A DNA stretch of 64,000 bases from Nocardioides bruguierae (lineage in GTDB: Bacteria > Actinomycetota > Actinomycetes > Propionibacteriales > Nocardioidaceae), in assembly GCF_023656415.1 (NCBI RefSeq), contig NZ_JAMOIL010000010.1, positions 1 to 64,000 of the forward strand, in the 5' to 3' direction. The position numbers and the translations under genes were made by a program. Under the pieces are notes generated by a model that worked only from the letters and a program-made list of their open reading frames with translations, did no database searches and was not told where the DNA came from. Positions 43,916-52,515 of the stretch are shown piece by piece; position 1 is the first letter of the stretch; each line of letters begins with the position of its first letter.

Positions 43916-44701
43916 TCAGGCGGCCTGGGCACCGGGGATGAGCGCGACGATCTCCTCGCCGGTGGTCTCGGCGGTGCGACGTCCGGCGACGCACCGGCCG
44001 GCGCGCATGACCCAGACCTGGTCCGAGAGGCGCATGACCTGGGCGAAGTTGTGGCTGATGAGCAGCACCGCGTGACCCTCGGACTTCAGCCGCAGGATCA
44101 GCTCCTCGACGCGTGCGGTCTCCTGCACACCGAGCGCGGCGGTCGGCTCGTCCATGATCACGAGACCGCTGGAGAAGCCGGCGGCGCGGCAGATGGAGAC
44201 CGCCTGGCGCTGGCCACCCGAGAGGCGGCGCACCTTGGAGGTCACCTCGGGGACGTTCACGGACAGCCCGGAGACCATCCGCTGCGCCTCCCTCTTCATC
44301 GCGCGTCGGTCGAGCAGGCGCAGCGGACCCACACCCCTGGTCAGCTCGCGGTTGAGGAAGAGGTTCTGCCAGACCGTGAGGTCCTCGACGAGGGCCAGGT
44401 TCTGGTGGACGGTCTCGATGCCGGCGCGGCGCGCCTCCTCGGGCGTCTTGAAGGACACCTGGCTGCCGTCCAGCTCGATGGTGCCGGAGTCGGGCGTGTG
44501 CACGCCGCAGATGCAGCGGACCAGGGTGGACTTGCCGGCGCCGTTGTCGCCGACGATCGCGGTGACCTCACCGCGGCGCAGCTCGACGTCGACGTCCTTG
44601 AGCGCCTGGACGTTGCCGAAGGACAGGGAGACGCCGGAGGCGCGGACGAGGACGTCGGCGGGGGCGGTGGGGCTGCTGGGGTCGATGGTCGTCTGGGTCA
44701 C
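43916..44701 (-). CDS. sugar ABC transporter ATP-binding protein (FrcA-like, single cassette)
   Basis: 261 residues with one ABC domain: Walker A GDNGAGKST at 51-59, Q-loop HQNLALVED, signature LSGGQRQAVSICRA, Walker B LVIMDEPTAAL, and H-loop LISHNFAQV. RbsA-type importers usually have two fused cassettes; FrcA-type fructose systems have a single one, so this gene helps place the transporter. GTG 44701 overlaps the permease stop (GTGA), indicating coupling. Confidence 0.93.
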   Translation of the reverse strand: MTQTTIDPSSPTAPADVLVRASGVSLSFGNVQALKDVDVELRRGEVTAIVGDNGAGKSTLVRCICGVHTPDSGTIELDGSQVSFKTPEEARRAGIETVHQNLALVEDLTVWQNLFLNRELTRGVGPLRLLDRRAMKREAQRMVSGLSVNVPEVTSKVRRLSGGQRQAVSICRAAGFSSGLVIMDEPTAALGVQETARVEELILRLKSEGHAVLLISHNFAQVMRLSDQVWVMRAGRCVAGRRTAETTGEEIVALIPGAQAA

Positions 44702-45702
44702 TTCTGGTACCTCGAGAGGAAGGCGGCGGCCACGACGACGCAGCCGACGGCGACGGGCTGGTAGTACTGCGAGACCCCGACGAGGGTGAGGCCGTTGGTC
44801 AGTCCGGTCAGCAGCAGGGCCCCGAAGAACGGGCCCACGATGGTGGCGCGGCCGCCGACGAGCGCCACGCCACCGAGGACGACGGCAGCGACGCAGTTGA
44901 GCAGGAACTGGGTGTTCGCCGCGGGCTCGTCAGCACCGATCCGGGCGACGAGGAGCACGCCCGCGATGCCCGCGCAGCTCCCGGAGATCGTGTAGACGGC
45001 CGTCTTGACCCGGGCCACGCTGATGCCGGTGGCGGTGGCGGCCTCCTCCGAGCCGCCGGCGGCGAGCACGTGGGTGCCGAAGCGGGTGTGGAACAGGACG
45101 ACGTGGGCCAGCACGGCGACGAGCACGGCGACGAGGACCGGGTAGCCGATGATCCACACCGAGCCGGTGGCGAAGCGGAGCAGGAAGCGGTCGATGATCG
45201 TCGTCGGCTGCCCGTCGGAGACCACGAGCGCCAGGCCCGAGGCCACCGAGAACCCGCCGAGGGTCACGATGAAGTCGGTGATCCGACCGCGTCCGATGAA
45301 CAGCCCCTGCACCAGCCCGAAGCCGGTCCCGGCCGCCACGGAGGCGAGCATGGCGACGCCGACCGGGGCTCCGGCGGCGAAGACGGTGCCGAAGATGATG
45401 GCCGAGAAGGTCATGGTGGAGGCCACGGCCAGGTCGATGCCGCCGGTCGCGACCGTGAAGGTCTGGCCGGTGGCCAGGACGATCAGGATCGCCGCCGCGG
45501 CGAGCATCGCCTCGATGTTGCCGAGGCTGAGGAACGTGGTGTTGAGCGACTGGAAGATCAGCACCATCACCAGGAAGCCGAGGGGCGCCGCCCACTCCGC
45601 CCAGGAGCCGGGGTCCTTGAGCCGGGTGCGCCAGCCGGTCGTGGGTGGCGAGGGCTGGGTGCTCTCGTCGGTCGGGGACGCTGCGTGCGTCACGGTGGTC
45701 AT
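44698..45702 (-). CDS. sugar ABC transporter permease (FrcC/RbsC type)
   Basis: 334 residues, with about ten membrane helices and the BPD_transp_2 signature (ILIVLATGQTFTVATGGIDLAV, GRGRITDFIVTLGG, FNTRFG-type here FHTRFGTHVLAAGGSEEAATATGI). It forms the channel of a ribose/fructose-class importer. ATG 45702 follows AAGGAGCG. It lies 145 bases downstream of the binding-protein gene, with a hairpin in between. Confidence 0.93.
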   Translation of the reverse strand: MTTVTHAASPTDESTQPSPPTTGWRTRLKDPGSWAEWAAPLGFLVMVLIFQSLNTTFLSLGNIEAMLAAAAILIVLATGQTFTVATGGIDLAVASTMTFSAIIFGTVFAAGAPVGVAMLASVAAGTGFGLVQGLFIGRGRITDFIVTLGGFSVASGLALVVSDGQPTTIIDRFLLRFATGSVWIIGYPVLVAVLVAVLAHVVLFHTRFGTHVLAAGGSEEAATATGISVARVKTAVYTISGSCAGIAGVLLVARIGADEPAANTQFLLNCVAAVVLGGVALVGGRATIVGPFFGALLLTGLTNGLTLVGVSQYYQPVAVGCVVVAAAFLSRYQK

Positions 45703-45806
45703 GCGCGCTCCTTGCTCTGCGGGACGGCCGGGGGACGGAGGTGGGACGGACGGGGTGGGGCCGGCGAGGTGACGGGTGGTCACCCGGGGGTCGGGGCGGG
45801 ATCGCC

Positions 45807-45844
45807 ACCCCGACCGCCGGTCCGTCCCCGTGAGGGGTCGGGGT
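45807..45844 (-). terminator. intercistronic hairpin after the binding-protein gene
   Basis: Arms ACCCCGACC (45807-45815) and GGTCGGGGT (45836-45844), three bases past the binding-protein stop. It probably attenuates read-through or protects the 3' end so that the binding protein is made in excess. Confidence 0.5.
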
Positions 45845-45847
45845 CGC

Positions 45848-46843
45848 TCAGTCGAGCGGGTTGTCGAACTCCTCGAACGGGGCGGGGAAGGCGCCCAGGG
45901 CCTCCTCGGCCACGTCGGGGGTCACGAGGGCGACGGGGGCCTCGATGCTCTCGGGGACGTCGTCACCCGCGACCAGCGCCTCGCAGGCCTGCATCCCGAG
46001 CTGACCGATGGCGTAGGGGTACTGCGCGACGGTGGCGTCGAGCGTGCCGTCGGCCACGGCCTGCAGCGCCTCCTCGTTGCCGTCGAGGCCGATGACGGCG
46101 ATCTCGTCGGTCTTCCCCGCGTTCGCCACGGCGCGCGCGGCGCCGAGTGCCATGTCGTCGTTGGCCGCGAAGATGCCGACCAGGTCGGGGTTCGCCGTCA
46201 TCAGGTCGGTGGCCGCGGTGAGGGCCTGCTGGCGGTTCCAGTCCGCCGAGACGACGGGCAGCAGGTCGAGGGTGTCGCCGGCGGCGTTCTCGAAGCCGGT
46301 CAGCCGGTCCTCCGAGGTGATGTTGCCGGCGATGCCGCCGATCATGCCGATGGAGCCGGAGCCCACGAGCTCGACCATGTGCTCGCCGGCGAGCTCGCCC
46401 GCGGAGACGTTGTCCGTGCCGATGTAGGTGGCGGCCTCGACCCCCGCCGCCTCGGCGGCGTCGCTGTCGAGGGGCTGGTCGATGTTGACCACCGGCACGT
46501 CGATGCCGGCGAGCCCCTGGACCAGGTTGTTGCCGCTGATGGGGTTCACGACGAAGCAGCCGAAGTCCTGCTGCGCCAGGGCGGTCAGGCGCTCGGCCTG
46601 GCCGGTGGTGTCCGAGATGTCCTGCGCCGCCTGCACCTCCACGGAGATGCCGTCCGCGTCGGCCTCGTCCGTCAGGCCGTCACGCATGGCCTGGAAGAAC
46701 GGGTTGTCCAGGCCCTTGATGACGGCAGCCACGCTCTCGGAGTCGGAGCCCGAGCCGGCGTCGGAGTCGCTGCCTCACGCGGTGAGCAGCAGGGACGGGA
46801 CGGCCAGCGCGGCCACGAGGTAGCGGGTACGGGTCGGGATCAT
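45848..46843 (-). pseudogene. sugar ABC transporter substrate-binding protein (FrcB-like), interrupted by TGA at the lipobox cysteine
   Basis: The frame opens at ATG 46843 behind a strong AAGGAGG site and encodes a lipoprotein signal (MIPTRTRYLVAALAVPSLLLTA). The next codon, where the lipobox cysteine belongs, is TGA (46775-46777). The frame then continues uninterrupted (GSDSDAGSGSDSESVAAVIKG) through a complete periplasmic-binding-protein-1 type domain (VIKGLDNPFFQAMRDG, NPISGNNLVQGLAG, FAANDDMALGAARAV) to 45848; 332 codons in all. A GTG at 46732 could restart translation but would give a cytosolic protein. It could be a nonsense mutation, strain-specific inactivation or a sequencing error. 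Confidence 0.85.
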
Positions 46844-46870
46844 GTCGCCTCCTTTTTGACTTGTGATGCG

Positions 46871-46899
46871 CATTAAGTGGGCTCGATCACACCCGTCAA
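46871..46899 (-). promoter_or_regulatory. promoter of the sugar ABC operon with flanking inverted repeat
   Basis: Minus strand: -35 TTGACG (46899-46894), 17 bases, -10 TTAATG (46876-46871), about 20 bases before the AAGGAGG site. TGTGAT (46862-46867) and ATCACA (46886-46891) form an inverted repeat around the -10, a candidate site for the divergent ROK repressor. Confidence 0.6.
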
Positions 46900-46915
46900 G
46901 ACCCAAAATGTCCGC

Positions 46916-46945
46916 TTGAATCTGAACTCCTGTGCCTAATAGGGT
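46916..46945 (+). promoter_or_regulatory. promoter of the ROK regulator gene
   Basis: -35 TTGAAT (46916-46921), 18 bases, -10 TAGGGT (46940-46945), 29 bases before GTG 46975. Confidence 0.45.
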
Positions 46946-46974
46946 GACCCGCACGACAGACGAAGGAGGCGGAC

Positions 46975-48153
46975 GTGCCTGACGTGTCAGAGGGCGCCAC
47001 CGAGCTGCTGCGCCTCGTGGCCAGCAGTCGCAGCGAGACCCGCGCGAGCATCGCCCGGGTCACCGGATGGGCCCGCAACACCGTCAACGCGCGCCTCGAC
47101 GAGCTGCTCGACCTCGGCCTGGTCACCGACACCGGTGCCGTGGGCGGCTCGCGGGGACGGCCCGCCGCCCGCTTCTCCTTCGACGCCTCGGCCGGCAGCC
47201 TCCTGATCGCCGACGTCGGCGCCTCGGCCGCCCGCTTCGCGCACGTGGACCTGCGGGGTGCCGTGCTCTCCCAGCAGGAGGTGTCGCTCGACATCACGGC
47301 CGGCCCCGAGCCCGTGCTCGACGCCGTCGTCCGCGGGCTGGAGGCACTGCCGACCCGCGACGACCTCCCCGCCTGGGCCCTGGGGGTCTCCCTGCCCGGC
47401 CCGATCGAGCAGCCGGCCGGCCGCGTGGTCAGCCCGCCGATCATGACCGGGTGGGACGGCATGAACGTCCCGGAGGTGCTGGGCCCGCGGCTGCGGGTGC
47501 CCGTGCTGGTCGAGAACGACGTGAACGCCATGGCGTGGGGCGAGGTGGTCTCCACCGGACGCATGCGCGACCTGTTGTTCGTCAAGGTCGGCACCGGCGT
47601 CGGCGCCGGCCTCGTCCTCAACGGCGCACTCCTGTCCGGTGCCCGCGGCGCCGCCGGCGACCTCGGGCACACCCACGTGGGCGTCGGCGACGGCGCGGTC
47701 CAGCCCCTGTGCCGGTGCGGCAAGCGCGGCTGCGTCGAGGCCTACGCCGGGGGCTGGGCGATCGCCCGCGACCTGAACGACGCCGGCGTCGACGCCGCCG
47801 GGGCGGCTGACGTCGTCGCCCGGCTCCAGGCGGGCGACCCCGTGGCCGTGGACCTCGTCCGCGAGGCGGGGCGGGTGCTGGGCGCGGGCATCGCCGCCGC
47901 GGTCAGCCTGGTCAACCCGGCCGAGGTGGTCATCGGCGGGCAGCTCAGCCACGCCGGTGAGCACCTGCTCATGGGCATCCGCGAGAAGGTGGCCGCCTAC
48001 GCGCTCCCCCTCGCCACGCAGGAACTGGTCATCCGCACCGCGTCCCGGCCGCACGACGTCGGGCTCGTCGGGCTCGTCGACCGGATGACCCGCTGGGCGC
48101 TCGAGCACGCCCATCTCTCCGAGATCCTCCGCCGGGTCGGCGTGGCCTCCTGA
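46975..48153 (+). CDS. ROK family transcriptional regulator
   Basis: 392 residues. An N-terminal winged helix (TELLRLVASSRSETRASIARVTGWARNTVNARLDELLDLGLV) is followed by a ROK sugar-binding domain with END loop ENDVNA (180-185), GTGVGAGL, and the zinc motif CRCGKRGC (Cys246, 248, 253). It is probably the repressor of the divergent sugar ABC operon, like FrcR, released by sugar. GTG 46975 follows GAAGGAGGC. Confidence 0.93.
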   Translation: MPDVSEGATELLRLVASSRSETRASIARVTGWARNTVNARLDELLDLGLVTDTGAVGGSRGRPAARFSFDASAGSLLIADVGASAARFAHVDLRGAVLSQQEVSLDITAGPEPVLDAVVRGLEALPTRDDLPAWALGVSLPGPIEQPAGRVVSPPIMTGWDGMNVPEVLGPRLRVPVLVENDVNAMAWGEVVSTGRMRDLLFVKVGTGVGAGLVLNGALLSGARGAAGDLGHTHVGVGDGAVQPLCRCGKRGCVEAYAGGWAIARDLNDAGVDAAGAADVVARLQAGDPVAVDLVREAGRVLGAGIAAAVSLVNPAEVVIGGQLSHAGEHLLMGIREKVAAYALPLATQELVIRTASRPHDVGLVGLVDRMTRWALEHAHLSEILRRVGVAS

Positions 48154-48458
48154 CCCTCCGCCTCGCCCGGCACGGCGACCGGCGTGTCGCCGCCGTCCCG
48201 CCGCCCACGCGGGGCACGCTCGTGGTCGTGCCGGCGGTGGCAGGCGCACGGGCCGCCAAGACGCGGATCGGTGCGGACGGTCCCGCCTGACCGGTCCGAC
48301 CGCCTCGTCCGGGCGGTGTGGACGACGTACCTCGTCCGGCCCGGCCGCACCGGACGGACGGTCGGCACGACCCTGGTCAACCGGTCACCGGGCTCCTAGG
48401 CTCCGGTCACGCCGCCCGCGCACGTTCCCCCTCCGGGCGGTCGTGCCAGGAGGCTGCC
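48154..48458. other. 305-base intergenic region between ROK and GntR genes
   Basis: Contains a small hairpin after the ROK gene (GGCGAC/GTCGCC, 48174-48191), the gntR promoter at 48374-48402 and GGTCA direct repeats (48376-48380, 48384-48388). I see no convincing gene. Confidence 0.6.
48374..48402 (+). promoter_or_regulatory. promoter of the GntR regulator gene
   Basis: -35 TGGTCA (48374-48379), 17 bases, -10 TAGGCT (48397-48402). The GGTCA direct repeats within it may be an autoregulatory site. Confidence 0.5.
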
Positions 48459-49235
48459 GTGCCGGACCCGTCCATCGACCGTTCCTCCCCCGTGCCCTAC
48501 TACCGACAGCTGGCCGAGGCCCTGGCCGCGCAGGTGGCGGCCGGCGACCTGGGGCCGGGCGACCGCCTCCCCAGCGAGTCCGACCTGGGCGGGCGCTACT
48601 CGCTCTCCCGCGCGACCGTGCGGCAGGCGCTCGCGCACCTGGAGGAGCAGGGGGTGGCCCGCCGGGTCGCCGGCCGCGGGGTGTTCGTGCGCGGCGACGA
48701 GCCCGACGCACCGACCGGCTGGCCCGTCACCGACCCCGCCGCCGTCCTGGAGGCTGCCTACGGGCCCGAGCACCCCCTGGTCGAGCTGGAGGTCCGGACC
48801 CGCGGCGAGGCCGTGCTGCCGCCCTGGGCCACCCGGTTGCTGGAGGTGCCGGACGGCACCCGCGGCCACGAGCTGGGCCGGCTGCACCTGCTCGACGGCA
48901 CACCCGCGCTGCTCAGCACCCACCTCCAGCCGCCGCCCGTCGACGCCGTGGTCGCGGTGGCCCTGGACGCCGGCGCTGCCGCCGGACGGGACGACCCGCT
49001 CGCCGTGGCGCTGGCTGCCGGCGGCCACGCACCGGTCGGCACCCGACGCTCCCTGCACGCGATGAGCCCCCGGGGAGCCGTGGCCGAGGCCCTGGAGGCC
49101 GGGCCGGCCACCCCCGTCCTGCGCATCCGCGCCGTCTCCTGGTCCCGCACGGGGGCCCTGGTGGACGCCGCCGAGAGCTGGGTCCGCACCGACGTCGCGC
49201 CCCTGGACCTCGAGGTGGGCAGCCCCCGCGGGTGA
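48459..49235 (+). CDS. GntR family transcriptional regulator with UTRA domain
   Basis: 258 residues. GntR winged helix (VPYYRQLAEALAAQVAAGDLGPGDRLPSESDLGGRYSLSRATVRQALAHLEEQGVARRVAGRGVFV, about 10-75) plus a UTRA/HutC-type ligand domain (about 95-255). GTG 48459 has AGGAGG five bases before it. It lies 306 bases after the ROK gene and may also act on the sugar locus; the effector is unknown. Confidence 0.92.
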   Translation: MPDPSIDRSSPVPYYRQLAEALAAQVAAGDLGPGDRLPSESDLGGRYSLSRATVRQALAHLEEQGVARRVAGRGVFVRGDEPDAPTGWPVTDPAAVLEAAYGPEHPLVELEVRTRGEAVLPPWATRLLEVPDGTRGHELGRLHLLDGTPALLSTHLQPPPVDAVVAVALDAGAAAGRDDPLAVALAAGGHAPVGTRRSLHAMSPRGAVAEALEAGPATPVLRIRAVSWSRTGALVDAAESWVRTDVAPLDLEVGSPRG

Positions 49236-49270
49236 CCCTCGCCGGCCGGAGGCGGTCGTAGGTTCGAGGC

Positions 49271-49672
49271 ATGCTCCGCACCCTCGCCCGGATCGTCCTG
49301 GGCTCGCTGATGACCGCCGCCGGCACCGCGCACCTCACGGTGCTGCGCGAGGAGTTCCAGGCACAAGTGCCCGACTGGGTGCCGGTCGACGACGACGCGG
49401 TGGTGCTCGGCTCCGGGGTCGTGGAGATCGCGCTGGGCTCGGCGTTCGTGCTGCTCCCCCGGCACCAGCGGCTCGTCGGTGGGCTGCTGGCCGCGTTCTA
49501 CGTCGCGATCTTCCCGGGCAACGTCGCCCAGTACGTGGAGCAGACCGACGCGTTCGGCCTCGACACCGACCGGGCCCGGTTCCTGCGCCTGTTCTTCCAG
49601 CCGGTGCTCGTCGCCTGGGCGCTGTGGGCCGGCCGCACCCTGACCAGGCGGAAGCCCGCCGACCGGGACTGA
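49271..49672 (+). CDS. DoxX-like small membrane protein
   Basis: 133 residues with four predicted helices (IVLGSLMTAAGTAHL, VLGSGVVEIALGSAFVLL, LVGGLLAAFYVAIFPG, LFFQPVLVAWALWA), DoxX-like. It lacks the CGCF motif of MauE. The function is unknown. ATG 49271 lies 6 bases after TAGGTT, suggesting a leaderless transcript. It converges on the DUF1501 gene with only 4 bases between them. Confidence 0.8.
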   Translation: MLRTLARIVLGSLMTAAGTAHLTVLREEFQAQVPDWVPVDDDAVVLGSGVVEIALGSAFVLLPRHQRLVGGLLAAFYVAIFPGNVAQYVEQTDAFGLDTDRARFLRLFFQPVLVAWALWAGRTLTRRKPADRD

Positions 49673-49676
49673 GCGC

Positions 49677-50973
49677 TCACGCCTGCCGCAGGAACCCCAG
49701 CGGCTCGTAGTGCAGGCCGGGGAACACGTCGGCGACCGCGGTGGCGCTGAACCGCTTCTGCACGATCTCCCCCAGCACCTGGCGGTAGTCGGTGGTGACG
49801 GTGAGGTCGGAGTCCACGCCCATCGACAGGCCCGGCCAGGTGCCGTAGTGCTGCCCGCCGCGCACCCCGGCGCCGGCCACCATCATCACGTTGCCGTAGC
49901 CGTGGTCGAGGCCCTGGTTCTGGTTCTCCTCGACCCGGCGGCCGAACTCGCTGAGCGCCACCAGGGTCACCTTGTGCCGCTGGTCGCCGAGGTCGGAGAA
50001 GAAGGTCGCGAGCGCCGAGGCCAGCTCGTCGACGTTGCGGATCATCTGGCCCCACTCGAGGGTCCCGAGCCGGCTGTGCATGTCCCAGGCGCCCTGGTCG
50101 AGGGTGATGACGTCCGTGCCGATGTCGGCGCGGATGAGGCGAGCCGCGTCGGCCAGCGCCGCCCCGAGGTCGCCCTGCCGGGTAGTCGGCGGTCCGCGAG
50201 CGCTGCCGCCGGGCGGGCGCGAAGTCGTCCACGGCGCCGAAGGTCTGCTGCATCGCGCGTCCGAGCACCCCCTTCTCGCCCTTCCACATCGTCCGCAGCC
50301 CCCGCTCGCGCTGGCGGGCGCGCGCGGCGTCCCACGACGGCCCGGGGATCTCGATGTCGTCGATCGCCTGGGTGACGAAGGTGGGCTGGCGGCCGAGCAG
50401 GGAGGTGGGAGCCGCCCCGGAGATGAGGCCCACGCCCTCGGTGGCGCTGCGGACGCTGTCGGTGCCCACGAGCCGGTTGAGCCACCCCTCGCGCCGGGCC
50501 GAGCCCGGGGCGGCGTCCTCCAGCTCCTCCATGGCGGCGAAGTGGGAGCGGTTCACGCTCGGCAGACCGGCGGCTTGCACGAACGCCAGCTCGCCGCCGT
50601 TCCACAGCGGCAGGAGGGGCTTCATCCGGGGGTGGAGCCCGAAGAACCCGTCCTTGGCGAGCAGCTCGGTGCGGGGCACGGCGATCCGCGGCCGCGCCTC
50701 GTAGTAGACGTCGTCGCCGTAGGGCACGACGACGGACATGCCGTCCATGGCCCCGCGCAGCGAGAGGACGACCAGCACCGACTCCGCGCTGGCGGCGGCC
50801 GACGGGGACGCGGTGAGCACGGCGGAGCCGAAGGTCGCGGTGGTGCCGGCGGCGACCAGCCCGCCGCGCAGCAGGCCGCGGCGGCTGAGGGCGGCCATGC
50901 CGGCCATCTCCGCGCAGCAGGACGGGGTCGTGGGCGCGAGCGTGGGGGCGGACGGGGCGGGGCGGGTGGTCAT
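49677..50973 (-). pseudogene. DUF1501 family exported protein, frameshifted
   Basis: A twin-arginine-type N-terminus (LSRRGLLRGGLVAAGTTATFGSAVL) leads into a DUF1501 domain (VLSLRGAMDGMSVVVPYGD, FGLHPRMKPLLPLWNGGELAFVQAAG). The frame is lost near 50178-50182 after ADYP; the rest of the family sequence (GDLGAALADAARLIRADIGTDV, TLDQGAWDMHSRLG, ALSEFGRRVEEN) continues in another frame to 49677. Removing one base restores 431 residues. It is paired with the DUF1800 gene. The change is a mutation or a sequencing error. Confidence 0.85.
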
Positions 50974-51033
50974 GCGGACTCCTGGCGGGGTCTGTGCAGG
51001 TCGACGGGGCGCGCGGCGGGCAGCGACGCAGCA

Positions 51034-52515
51034 TCAGCGAGAGAGGTGGGTGGGGCTGTCGAGCAGCGTGGTGAGCACGAAGCCGAGGCGGTGGACGATG
51101 ACCGGGTGCTCGGCGTGGACCACGTCCGAGGCGGAGACGTCCGCGGCCCGGCAGCAGGCCACGACGACCCTCCGCGTGGCCGGGACCCCGAGCATCGTCC
51201 GGGAGAGGTGGTCGACGAAGGCACCGAACCGCATGCGCCGCTGCGGCAGCCAGGCGGTCGGCTTGCGGTAGACGATGCCGCGGCTGGGCCAGTACGAACC
51301 GGCCATGAGCCAGTGGTTGCGAGACCCGCCCAGCATCCGCGAGGGCGTCGCCCACGCGTCGTCGGTGATCGGGGCACCGTCGGGCCGGGGCCAGTCGAAG
51401 GGCTTGAGACCGAGCCGCTGGCACTGGGTCGGGAGGGTGTGGGCGGCCCAGCCGTTGCCGGTGCCGCGGGCCTTCTCGCCGGGCTCGGTGACCCGGACCC
51501 CGAGGGCCCGGTGCGTGGCCACCACGTCCTCGCCCGCGTCGCGCACCTTCTGGCCGCGCGCGTCGCGGAACTCCTCGGAGCGGACGAGCGCCCGCAGCAC
51601 CGGGCGGATGTCGGTGTCGTGCTCGAGGTAGATCCGTGCCAGACGCCGGACGAGGGTCTGCGGCGCCGCGTCCGAGACGAGCTTGACGACGAGCTTGCGA
51701 GCGATCCGCTCGGCGGTCGCCGGGTGGTGCGCCAGGTACCGCACGAGGCTGCGGGCCGCGGCCCGCCCGTCGGCGTCGGCGTTGGCGTGCTTCCAGCCCA
51801 TGACGTTCACCGGACCCACCGCGTGGTCGGCCGTGCTGTAGGAGAAGGCGAAGGTGCCCCAGAGGTCCACGTGGTACCCGGTGAGGACCTGGGCGGCCTG
51901 CTTGACGTCGTCCTCGGTGTACTCGCCGCGGCCCACCGTGTGCAGCTCGAGCAGCTCGCGGGCGAGGTTCTCGTTCGGGTGCTGCCAGGTGGAGATGCCG
52001 GCGTCCAGGGCCAGCAGCATCGCGGGGTGCAGCACGGCGGCCTGCAGCAGCCGGTCGACGCGACCCAGGGCGTGCTTGCGGATGACGTCGCCGTAGCGCT
52101 TGCGCCAGGTGAAGGCGGCGTCGGCGCCGACCGGCACGTGCAGGTGGTTCTCCCAGAGCTCCGTCATCAGCTCCAGCACCTGGCGCTGGGAGTAGGTGCG
52201 GCGCAGGATCACGTAGGACTGGTAGTCGTTCATGACCTCCCAGTTCTCCTCCACACCGGACTTCTTGCGCTGGTAGAGGTCCTCCGGGGTGCGGGAGAGG
52301 CTGGGGAACCAGGTCAGGTAGGCGCCCGTGCCGCGGTCCTTGACCTTGCGGGGCGTGAGCTGTCGCTCGAACCAGCGCAGGCCGCCACCGGCGTTGCGCA
52401 CCTGGCGGGCGAGGGCGGGCGTGTGGCCGTAGGACAGGCGGTCGACGATGTGCCGGTCGCCCGCGAGCAGCACGCGGGTCGTGGCGCGGCCCGCGGGGGT
52501 CGTGCGGTCTGACAT
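51034..52515 (-). CDS. DUF1800 family protein
   Basis: 493 residues of the DUF1800 family: RHIVDRLSYGHTPALARQVRNAGG, the MTELWENHLHVPV motif, QHPNENLARELLELHTVGRGEYTEDDVKQAAQVLTGY (the family hallmark), and ARKLVVKLVSDAA. No signal peptide is clear. It forms a conserved pair with the exported DUF1501 protein downstream (61 bases); the function of the pair is unknown. ATG 52515 follows GGAGAG. Confidence 0.9.
   Translation of the reverse strand: MSDRTTPAGRATTRVLLAGDRHIVDRLSYGHTPALARQVRNAGGGLRWFERQLTPRKVKDRGTGAYLTWFPSLSRTPEDLYQRKKSGVEENWEVMNDYQSYVILRRTYSQRQVLELMTELWENHLHVPVGADAAFTWRKRYGDVIRKHALGRVDRLLQAAVLHPAMLLALDAGISTWQHPNENLARELLELHTVGRGEYTEDDVKQAAQVLTGYHVDLWGTFAFSYSTADHAVGPVNVMGWKHANADADGRAAARSLVRYLAHHPATAERIARKLVVKLVSDAAPQTLVRRLARIYLEHDTDIRPVLRALVRSEEFRDARGQKVRDAGEDVVATHRALGVRVTEPGEKARGTGNGWAAHTLPTQCQRLGLKPFDWPRPDGAPITDDAWATPSRMLGGSRNHWLMAGSYWPSRGIVYRKPTAWLPQRRMRFGAFVDHLSRTMLGVPATRRVVVACCRAADVSASDVVHAEHPVIVHRLGFVLTTLLDSPTHLSR

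Noticed and set aside
46775-46777. Selenocysteine at the TGA in the binding-protein gene
   Set aside because: No hairpin resembling a SECIS element follows it, and the lipobox needs cysteine thiol chemistry for lipidation. Mutation or sequence error is simpler.
50175-50190. Programmed ribosomal frameshift in the DUF1501 gene
   Set aside because: No slippery heptamer or stimulatory hairpin is evident; a one-base indel in a C/G run is simpler.
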